Part shown: positions 55,901-64,000 of the stretch, one piece after another
Numbering within the stretch: position 1 is the stretch's first letter
How the letters are laid out: each line of letters starts with the position of its first letter
Origin: Ascarosepion bandense
Lineage: Eukaryota; Mollusca; Cephalopoda; Sepiida; Sepiidae
Length of the DNA stretch: 64,000 bases
NCBI GenBank assembly: GCA_037127315.1
Contig: JBBBDQ010000403.1
Span: 2,266,001-2,330,000 of the forward strand
Reading direction: 5' to 3'
Translations under genes and position numbers: made by a program
Notes under the pieces: generated by a model
The model's input: the letters and a program-made list of their open reading frames with translations, nothing else
The model's database searches: none
What the model was told of the DNA's origin: nothing

Positions 55901-58900
55901 TATTTCTCTTGAACGTCATTTGTAACGTTCACCAAATATCTTACTCATTGTAGGAATTATGTTGATGCATTTTCCTTCGAACGTCATTCTGCAATTGACC
56001 AAATATCTTTCTCATTGTACGAATTACGTTGATGCATTTTCCTTCGAACGTCATTTGTAACGGTCACCAAATATCTTACTCATTGTAGGAATTATGTTGA
56101 TGCATTTTCCTTCGAACGTCATTTGTAACGTTCACCAAATATCTTACTCATTGTAGGAATTATGTTGATGCATTTTCCTTCGAACGTCATTTGTATCGCT
56201 GACCAAATATCTTACTCATTGTACGAATTACGTTGATGCATTTTCCTTCGAACGTCGTTTGTAACGGTCACCAAATATCTTACTCATTGTAGGAATTATG
56301 TTGATGCATTTTCCTTCGAACGTCATTTTTTGTAACGGTCACCAAACATTCATCATTGTAGGAATTATGTTGATGCATTTTCCTTCGAACGTCATTTGTA
56401 ACGTTGACCAAATATTCTTCATTGTACGAATTACGTTGACATTTTCCTTCGAACGTCATTTGTAACGGTCACCAAATATCTTACTCATTGTAGGAATTAT
56501 GTTGATGCATTTTCCCCTTCGAACGTCATTTGTAACGTTGACCAAATATCTTACTCATTGTAGTAATTATGTTGATGCATTTTCCTTCGAACGTCATTTG
56601 TAACGTTGACCAAATATCTTACTCATTGTACGAATTACGCTGATGCATTTTCATTCGAACGTCGTTTGTAACGGTCACCAAATATCTTACTCATTGTAGG
56701 AATTATGTTGATGCATTTTCCTTCGAACGTCATTTGTAACGGTCACCAAATATCTTACTCATTGTAGGAATTATGTTGATGCATTTTCCTTCGAACGTCA
56801 TTTGTAACGTTCACCAAATATCTTACTCATTGTAGGAATTATGTTGATGCATTTTCCTTCGAACGTCATTTGTAACGTTGACCAAATATCTTTCTCATTG
56901 TAGGAATTACGTTGATGCATTTTCCTTCGAACGTCATTTGTAACGGTCACCAAATATCTTACTCATTGTAGGAATTATGTTGATGCATTTTCCTTCGAAC
57001 GTCATTTGTAACGTTCACCAAATATCTTACTCATTGTAGGAATTATGTTGATGCATTTTCCTTCGAACGTCATTTGTAACGTTGACCAAATATCTTTCTC
57101 ATTGTACGAATTACGTTGATGCATTTTCCTTCGAACGTCATTTGTAACGGTCACCAAACATCTTACTCATTGTAGGAATTATGTTGATGCATTTTCCTTC
57201 GAACGTCATTTGTAACGTTCACCAAATATCTTACTCATTGTAGGAATTATGTTGATGCATTTTCCTTCGAACGTCATTTGTAACGTTGACCAAATATCTT
57301 ACTCATTGTACGAATTACGTTGATGCATTTTCCTTCGAACGTAGTTTGTAACGGTCACCAAATATCTTACTCATTGTAGGAATTATGTTGATGCATTTTC
57401 CTTCGAACGTCATTTGTAACGTTGACCAAATATCTTACTCATTGTACGAATTACGTTGATGCATTTTCCTTCGAACGTCGTTTGTAACGGTCACCAAATA
57501 TCTTACTCATTGTAGGAATTATGTTGATGCATTTTCCTTCGAACGTCATTTGTAACGTTCACCAAATATCTTTCTCATTGTACGAATTACGTTGATGCAT
57601 TTTCCTTCGAACGTCATTTGTAACGGTCACCAAACATCTTACTCATTGTAGGAATTATGTTGATGCATTTTCCTTCGAACGTCATTTGTAACGTTGACCA
57701 AATATCTTACTCATTGTACGAATTATGTTGATGCATTTTCCTTCGAACGTCATTTGTAACGTTGACCAAATATCTTACTCATTGTACGAATTACGTTGAT
57801 GCATTTTCCTTCGAACGTCGTTTGTAACGGTCACCAAATATCTTACTCATTGTAGGAATTATGTTGATGCATTTTCCTTCGAACGTCATTTGTAACGTTG
57901 ACCAAATATCTTTCTCATTGTACGAATTACGTTGATGCATTTTCCTTCGAACGTCATTTGTAACGGTCACCAAACATCTTACTCATTGTAGGAATTATGT
58001 TGATGCATTTTCCTTCGAACGTCATTTGTAACGTTCACCAAATATCTTACTCATTGTAGGAATTATGTTGATGCATTTTCCTTCGAACGTCATTTGTAAC
58101 GTTGACCAAATATCTTACTCATTGTACGAATTACGTTGATGCATTTTCCTTCGAACGTCGTTTGTAACGGTCACCAAATATCTTACTCATTGTAGGAATT
58201 ATGTTGATGCATTTTCCTTCGAACGTCATTTGTAACGTTGACCAAATATCTTACTCATTGTACGAATTACGTTGATGCATTTTCCTTCGAACGTCGTTTG
58301 TAACGGTCACCAAATATCTTACTCATTGTAGGAATTATGTTGATGCATTTTCCTTCGAACGTCATTTGTAACGTTCACCAAATATCTTACTCAATTTAGG
58401 AACATTCTCGGGACATTCGTATTCGGAAACTTATTTGTAATGGTTACTGAATATCATTGTCATTTCAAGAATTATGTTTAAGCATTGTCCTTCAGTGGGT
58501 CATTTGTAACGGTCACCAAATATCACACTCATTGTAGGTATTAAGCTGAGGCATTTTTTTGGAAGGTCATTTGTAACGGTCACAGACTATTCTACTCATT
58601 GCAGGAATAATCTCGAGACATTATTCTTTGGAATATCATTTGTAATAGCAAATATTCTACTCATTGTAATATTCATTGTAGGAATTATGTTGAGGCATCG
58701 TCCTACGAAGATTATTTGTAATGATCATCAGATATCCTACTCATTATAGGAAATTATCGAGAGATTCTCCTTTGGAACGTCATTTGAAATGGTAACCAAA
58801 TGTTCTACTCATTGTAGAAATTAAGTTGAGGAGTTCTTGTTAGGAAAATTTGTTGTGTCGGTCACCAAATATCATACTCATTGTAGGCATTATGTTGAGG

Positions 58901-59342
58901 CATTTTCTTTCGAAGGTCTTTGCAGCGGTCACCAAATATCCTATACATTGCAGGAATAATGTCGAGATGTTCTACTTTGGAACGTCCTTTGTAATGGTCA
59001 CCAAATATCTTAATCTTTGTAGGAATTATGTTGAGACATTCTTCTTCAGATGGTCATTTGTAAGGGTCACTAACTATCCTACTTATTGCAAGAATACTCT
59101 CGAGATATTTTACTTCGGAACGTTATTTGTAATAGTCACCAAATATCATAACCATTGTAGGTATTATGTTGAGACATTATTCTCCAGAGGGTCATTTGTA
59201 ACGGTCACATACTATCTTACTTATTGCAAGAATACTCTCGAGGTATTCTCCTTCGGAACGTTTTTTTGTCACCAAATATCCTACTCATTGTAGGAATTAT
59301 GTTGAAGCATTCTTCGGAATATCGTTTATAAATGTCACTATC
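52980..59342. repeat. 68-bp satellite array with higher-order structure
   Basis: About 6.4 kb. The core (about 53287-58390) is made of 68-bp monomers: GTCACCAAATATCTTACTCA, TTGTAGGAATTATGTTGATG, CATTTTCCTTCGAACGTCAT, TTGTAACG. Three monomer types differ at set sites: GGTCACC...GTAGGAATTATG; GTTCACC...GTAGGAATTATG; GTTGACC...TTTCTCATTGTACGAATTACG. They usually recur in that order, giving a unit of about 204 bp. Tetramers with an extra GGTCACC type occur, and the right part of the core is mainly dimers. The outer monomers (52980-53280 and 58400-59340) are strongly diverged. Open frames here are not genes. Confidence 0.95.
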
Positions 59343-59634
59343 TGTTATGTCGTGAGTAAGAATAAATAACTCAACAACAGGAATAGGTTAATTGTTGTAT
59401 TCCGTGAAAATAGTATTTACAAAGGTTATTAGTATCCAATACAAGAATAAAGGTTAATCGTCTCAACCGTCGTAAGACGTAGTATGAGCAATGGGTACTT
59501 CCGGGTCATCACCGGAAGTCTACGACTGACTTGTCGATTGGCTGCTCGGCACACTCTCCTACATAGATGCCACCATTAATTTACATAGTAATGGAATAGT
59601 CCATTATAGCCGAATAGGCGCGGGCGTCCCAACA
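59343..59634 (-). mobile_element. Solo LTR inserted at the satellite edge
   Basis: 292 bp with ends TGTTATGTCG and CGTCCCAACA, flanked by perfect CTATC duplications (59338-59342 and 59635-59639). A piece of satellite monomer continues after it (ATCATACTCACTGTAG). On the minus strand it would start TGTTGGGACGCC and have a polyadenylation-like CCTTTATTC region. Confidence 0.85.
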
Positions 59635-59924
59635 CTATCATACTCACTGTAGAAAAAATTTGATACTAAAGTATGAAAACTGTATGTATTTGCCATCATA
59701 ACTCACATGGACAATGAAAGCCTTGAAAAACACACCTGTCGGTGGTATACTATATATAACGTTTACTTATGTTACTATCATTTTTCACGAATTCTATTCT
59801 TGGACCAAGTGAATCATAGTTTCTATAAAACAATAAACAATAGCTGGTATCACCGGGACAAAAGTAACACAATAATTAAGAAATATCTCATATTAACCAG
59901 ACAATAGACAATATGATGATGACC

Positions 59925-60655
59925 AGAATCTACTGCTAAGAAGATTGGGTCACTATGTCGATCCAGGATGTTTTTTCCACCTGAATCCATCCTGCATATA
60001 TACAAGTCAACCATCCGTCCGTGCATGGAGTACTGCTGCCATTTATGGTCAGGTGCCCCAGCCGTTCTCCTCAGTGTTCTTGACAAGCTCCAAAGGAGAG
60101 TCTGTAATGTGATAGGTACTGATCTGGCGACTCGACTGCAGCCACTTCCCCATCGTCGAAATGTGGCCTCCCTCTGTCTCTTCTATAAATACTTTCATGG
60201 CTTCTGCTCGGATGAGCTTAAGTCACTGATGCCTCCTCAACAGGTGTTTACCCGTGCAACCAGACTGGCAACTGGGTCCCACCCATTCACAGTCAGGTTA
60301 GCCAAACGCAGACGACAATTCTACTCCTGCAGCTTCCTCTCTCGCACTTCCCGCCTGTGGAACTCACTCCCGTATTCTTGCTTTCCTGACGGCTACGACC
60401 TCCAGAAATTTAAAAGCAAAGTTAATACTCACCTACTAACCACTGGACTCTAGCTCTCTCCCCTCCCCTGTATAATCTTCACGTTCTCTCCGCCCATGTA
60501 TCTGTCATTGCACCTGCTTTCTCAGCTTTCTATTGTTCCTTTCTAACTAGCTTGTACTCCTCACTCTTTTCTAATTAATCTTTCTACATTTATGTAACCC
60601 CATGCACATCAGTGGCGTTTCTGCCTTGCTCGGGGTGAAATGATTTAAAAAAAAA
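59925..60655 (+). pseudogene. LINE-A 3' fragment, the most intact protein end
   Basis: Open frame 59968-60453 (161 aa): ILHIYKSTIRPCMEYCCHLW, SGAPAVLLSVLDKLQRRVCN, RRNVASLCLFYKYFHGFCSD, FLSRTSRLWNSLPYSCFPDG, ending KFKSKVNTHLLTTGL. This is the region after the reverse transcriptase core. The 3' UTR and terminus CACATCAGTGGCGTTTCTGC...GAAATGATTTAAAAAAAA follow. Truncated at the 5' end, so it cannot move itself. Confidence 0.85.
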
Positions 60656-60984
60656 AAAAGTCGAAACCTTGTATCTATACGATTGATTGATTCTTTGTTT
60701 ACGGCTTATCGGCTCTTTGCACATTATTTAATGTCACAAAATATTTTTACATTGTAACTATTTTGTTCGAAGATAATAATGATTTAGTGATACTAATGAA
60801 CCCATAGCCGTGGAAGTAGACGTGGATTCATATCTTTCCGGAAGGGTATTTCCTCTGGGTCGGGTAGTGTGTACTTGCATTCAGTGGAAACGGATAAGCA
60901 GTAACTGAACAAGAGTAAACAGAAATATGAACCAGATGATATTCTAAGCATGAGCAGTGAAACAAAATAAAATTCCTTCTAGGT

Positions 60985-61088
60985 TATGCAGATCAGTATA
61001 TACTTGAGGAAGGCCGGAGAGCCCAACGGCTGAGGCATTTTGATAAGAGCAACAAGGATAAAGTCAATAGCCCGAATATAAATAATGT
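60985..61088 (+). pseudogene. RTE-like LINE fragment and 3' flank
   Basis: TATACTTGAGGAAGGCCGGA, GAGCCC (MRKEGLEN-like) and the Asn-rich flank AGTCAATAGCCCGAATATAA, interrupted by the Helitron at 61089. Confidence 0.5.
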
Positions 61089-61120
61089 AAATCTAAACTT
61101 ATTCATAAATGGAACTTTGT

Positions 61121-61179
<59 letters not shown>

Positions 61180-61651
61180 TGTCTCTGTGTGTGTCCGTTA
61201 CCTATAGACTCCGAAACGGCTGAACCGATTTTCTTGAAAATTTACACAGTTGCACTATAAGCGCCTGTGAGTGTTCTTAGCCAGGTTTTGTGTCAAAGTA
61301 CCCGCGATAAATATCGAAAATCGAAAAAATCGGATTATAGAAGTAGTGGTCCGAATTTAATCAAATTTGATACACTCATAGACAAAGACATAAGAAACGA
61401 TATTCAGAAGTTTCAAGGTTGCAGTTCTTACAATAGTGCAGAACATCGATAATATACATATATATAAAAGGAAAGATGTTTGTGTGTGTGTCCGTTTATC
61501 TGTCTGTATGTCCTTTATACAAATCAAAAATTTTAATCCGATTTTCACCAAACTTCACACAAATATTCTTTAGGCCGAGTCTGAGCTCCAGGACCATGGA
61601 TTAGTTTTAAAGCTTTCATTACACCCGAGCAACGCCGGGTTATACTGCTAG
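61089..61651 (+). mobile_element. Non-autonomous Helitron-like element, copy 6
   Basis: TCTAAACTTATTCATAAATG at the start, preceded by A. (GT)n at 61124-61178, then the conserved core. A variant centre follows (TTTTAATCCGATTTTCACCA), then the 3' hairpin CCCGAGCAACGCCGGG and CTGCTAG before T. Shorter than other copies because part of the right half is replaced or deleted. Confidence 0.85.
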
Positions 61652-61674
61652 TAATAAATATAACATTTTTTTAC

Positions 61675-62580
61675 TAACCATTTCACCACAAGCAAGGCAG
61701 TTTCACTGCCACTGATGCGCATGGGGTTACATAGGAGGAGTTATGAGCAAGTGGAACAAGTAATAGGGGTAAGAGAAGGGCGTGAACACTGGTGTGAAGA
61801 GAGCTGACGAGAGTAGAGTGGATGGGGAAAAGAACATGAGGGAAAGGAGGCGAGTCAGAGAAATAGGAGATGACAATTAACCTTACATTTTAATTCTTGG
61901 AGATTGTAGCTCTCAGGGATGCAAGTATACGGAATAGAATTCCACAGGCAAGAAGTGCGAGAAAAGAAGCTTATAGAGAAGTTGCGGTTACATTTTATTG
62001 GTTTCACTGTAAAAAATACCTAGTTGCTAGTCTAGTAGCTCGAGTAAATTCATGCAGAGGGGGCGCCAGGAAGCTAAGCTCGTCGGAGCAGAAGCCGTCA
62101 AAATATTTGTAGAAAAGACAGAAGGAAGCCACATTGCGCCGGTGAGAAAGTGACTGTAGCTGAGCTACCTAGTCGGGAGCGATCACATTGCAGATTCTCC
62201 GTTGGATTTTGTCAAGAACCCCGAGGTGAATAGCAGGAGCACCCGACCAGATGTGACAGCAGTATTCAATACACGGGCGGATGGTAGATTTATATACGTG
62301 CAAGATGGATTCAGGCGGGAAAACTTCCTGGCCTTTCACAGTGAACTGATCTTCCTAGCAGCAGATTTAGTTAGGGATTCGATGTAGTCATTATACTTGA
62401 GGTCTTCTGAGAGAGCTAGGCCGAGGAGGCGCAGTGTTTTGCTTTCAGGGAGACCAGCTTGATCCATGCTAATAATGGGTAGGAGCGATTGTCTATGGTG
62501 GTTAACAGATGGCAGCTTCGTTTTGGAAGTATTAAAATTCACGAGCATGTTATTAAATTCATATTTGTTATTAAGAAAAT
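61675..62580 (-). pseudogene. LINE-A 3' fragment, about 0.9 kb
   Basis: 3' terminus at 61680 (CATTTCACCACAAGCAAGGC). UTR and protein end follow, reading upstream into frame 62336-62548: MLVNFNTSKTKLPSVNHHRQ, PESKTLRLLGLALSEDLKYN, DYIESLTKSAARKISSL. This is the longest upstream reach of any LINE-A copy here. Frames are broken by several stops and shifts. Confidence 0.8.
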
Positions 62581-62632
62581 TTCTGTCATAACTTCACTAT
62601 CAATACGACGAGTAAGCTTTTTACGACAAGCT

Positions 62633-63180
62633 AAAGGTAAATAAATAGTCATTATATAGGTAAATAAATAGTCATTATAGAAAGGTAAATAAATAGTCAT
62701 TATAGAAAGGTAAATAAATAGTCATTATATAAAGGTAAATAAATAATCATTATAGAAAGGTAAATAAATAGTCATTATAGAAAGGTAAATAAATAGTCAT
62801 TATAGAAAGGTAAATATATAGTCATTATATAAAGGTAAATAAATAGTCATTATAGAAAGGTAAATAAATAGTCATTATATAAAGGTAAATAAATAGTCAT
62901 TATAGAAAGGTAAATAAATAGTCATTATATAAAGGTAAATAAATAGTCATTATATAAAGGTAAATAAATAGTCATTATATAAAGGTAAATAAATAGTCAT
63001 TATAGAAAGGTAAATAAATAGTCATTATATAAAGGTAAATAAATAGTCATTATATAAAGGTAAATAAATAGTCATTATATAAAGGTAAATAAATAGTCAT
63101 TATAGAAAGGTAAATAAATAGTCATTATATAAAGGTAAATAAATAGTCATTATAGAAAGGTAAATAAATAGTCATTATAT
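62633..63180. repeat. 25-bp minisatellite next to the VWD exon donor
   Basis: About 22 units of TAAATAAATAGTCATTATAG plus AAAGG (25 bp), alternating with a TATATAAAGG variant; the first unit is shortened. The last unit runs into the splice donor (GTAAGT at 63186-63181 on minus), so the intron begins with the array. Confidence 0.95.
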
Positions 63181-63186
63181 ACTTAC

Positions 63187-63437
63187 CATTACTTTACGTT
63201 GGTTCATAAGCTTAATTCTGAAATTTTTAAATTTGATTTCAACAAAACGAGTGAAAGAAATACGTTGGTCATTTTTGCGATGTTCATTTTTCACTTCAAC
63301 TTGAAAGTCGGTCAAATTTAATCCTGACTTCGGTTTTGCCATCAGGTATTTACAGACTCCTGCGAAACTGATCCCCTGGCCATCGAATAATTGGTAGTGA
63401 GGGTCTCCATGCCCCTTGCATACGCAGGGTCGCATAT
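63187..63437 (-). CDS. VWD-domain protein, internal exon (N-terminal half of domain)
   Basis: Internal coding exon of 251 bp; the protein starts upstream, beyond the right edge. On the minus strand it is preceded by a T-rich stretch ending in TAG (acceptor AG at 63438-63439) and followed by a perfect donor GTAAGT at 63186-63181. It opens in phase 1 and ends in phase 0 after 83 codons. The translation carries the VWD signature: Cys-x-Cys, then GDPHYQLFDGQG, then FAGVCKYLM, the usual Gly-Asp-Pro-His-Tyr...Phe-Asp-Gly...Cys-x-Tyr pattern that opens the domain. The remainder (DFQVEVKNEHR...FVEIKF) fits its beta-strand core. VWD domains occur in secreted or extracellular proteins such as mucins, zonadhesins, IgGFc-binding proteins and vitellogenins; the exact protein cannot be named. 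The next exon, at 44017-44324, starts in the matching phase. Any methionine start inside this exon would be spurious. Confidence 0.9.
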
Positions 63438-63555
63438 CTACATAATAAAGAAATGATGAAATAAGTGACATTATTTATGGTTATTGCATTTACCCTCAAA
63501 AAAGAGAAAATAATTTTTCTGTTTGAAACAATAAACGTCTTGAAAAATCACCCTT
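63438..63555 (-). other. Upstream intron of the VWD gene
   Basis: Begins (minus sense, reading towards the exon) with a T-rich acceptor tract. No exon seen between here and the window edge. Confidence 0.5.
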
Positions 63556-63757
63556 ACACTTCAGTCAGTTAAGTGCCATATGTGATACACGCTTTAGGTG
63601 ATCATGTCTCTTTAGAGACATGACTGACTGGGTAGAAGATTGTCATGTAGTAGGTTGCCATTTCTTTCTGCGGTAGACTGGTTGCTAGCTAAGACTATAG
63701 AACCCAGTTTACCCTTTTATTTGACCTATAGCTGAAGTGAGAAAGATGGATTATATT
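63556..63757 (-). mobile_element. ACTG-tailed SINE fragment
   Basis: TCAGTCAGTTAAGTGCCATA, AGAGACATGACTGACTGGGT, AGGTTGCCATTTCTTTCTGC and TTTGACCTATAGCTGAAG match the 3' half of 31352-31668; the tRNA head is missing. Confidence 0.8.
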
Positions 63758-63877
63758 ACGTTATTATATTAATTATAATTAGTGGGAGATCAGTTTAGTA
63801 CTTCATAACAATAGAAAAACGATCCCCTACTTTATGCCCAGTAGAAGTTTTAATTATATTTCCAACTATTATATTCA

Positions 63878-64000
63878 GTCAGTTAAGTGCCATACGTGAA
63901 ACACGCTTTGGGCGACAATGTCTCTTTAGAGACATGACTGACTGGGTAGAAGATTATCCCGCAGTAGGTTGCCATTGTTTTCTGCAGTAGACTGGTTGCC
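63878..64000 (-). mobile_element. ACTG-tailed SINE, cut by the window edge
   Basis: TCAGTCAGTTAAGTGCCATA through AGTAGACTGGTTGCC, continuing past the window. Between this and the previous copy lies the small inverted-repeat piece at 63782-63835. Confidence 0.8.

Larger units (their letters stand above)
44325..63186 (-). other. 18.9-kb intron of the VWD gene
   Basis: Interval between the two VWD exons, bounded by GTAAGT and a T-rich CAG in the minus-strand sense. Phases match (0/0) and the domain reads through, so this is one intron unless a short additional exon was missed. It contains a 117-bp tandem array, a gypsy relic, several SINEs, LINE tails, two Helitrons, RTE-like fragments, the 68-bp satellite with an inserted solo LTR, and a 25-bp minisatellite beside the donor. 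Confidence 0.8.

Noticed and set aside
53953..57973. Small proteins encoded by the satellite (MHQRNSYNEKDIW type)
   Set aside because: The 68-bp period shifts frame each unit; the frames are fragments of a tandem repeat.
53287..58390. A CRISPR-like array
   Set aside because: The units are directly adjacent 68-bp monomers with no unique spacers, in an animal genome.

Overview
This is a repeat-saturated piece of an invertebrate animal genome. Nothing bacterial, viral or plasmid-like is visible. My best guess is a coleoid cephalopod, probably an octopus. That is an inference from long introns with consensus GT-AG sites, dense tRNA-derived SINEs, many 5'-truncated LINE tails, Tc1/mariner elements, non-autonomous Helitrons and abundant (TA)n, (CA)n and (TATC)n arrays. 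No database search was possible.

Only one host gene is convincingly visible. It lies on the minus strand, with one exon at 63187-63437 and the next at 44017-44324. Both splice junctions of each exon are canonical, the phases agree (0/0 at the shared junction), and together they encode one complete von Willebrand factor type D (VWD) domain of about 185 residues. The gene continues off the right edge (upstream exons) and presumably to the left of 44017, where I could not find the next exon. About 18.9 kb of intron separates the two exons. It holds a gypsy relic, LINE and SINE copies, two Helitrons, a solo LTR, a roughly 6.4-kb satellite array and a 25-bp minisatellite that runs up to the splice donor.

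Regions. 1-4.7 kb: AT-rich, with a (TATC)n block and an old 5S-tRNA SINE relic. 5-11.5 kb: a Helitron and several old LTR-like copies. 12.6-16.7 kb: a 5S-tRNA composite SINE, a tandem array made from the 3' end of an RTE-like LINE, and two solo LTRs. 17-25.9 kb: LINE tails, an RTE-like fragment, Tc1-related MITEs, hairpins and microsatellites. 25.9-33.9 kb: Helitron, LTRs nested in LINEs, and a LINE carrying both a solo LTR and a SINE. 34-43.5 kb: a deleted mariner, TIR elements, two Helitrons, and a Tc1 element holding a solo LTR and a LINE tail. 43.5-63.5 kb: the VWD exons and their giant intron. 63.5-64 kb: SINE fragments.

The most interesting material is in the repeats. One roughly 335-bp SINE joins a complete 5S rRNA-like head to a tRNA-like unit, and a second 5S-headed element has an unrelated body. 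The 68-bp satellite has a trimeric higher-order organisation. One LTR family ends in a hairpin with compensatory changes. Several sequences have been duplicated as near-perfect hairpins. Short open reading frames elsewhere, including the long Lys/Asn-rich or Phe-rich ones over A/C tracts, are products of low-complexity DNA or shadows of transposons.
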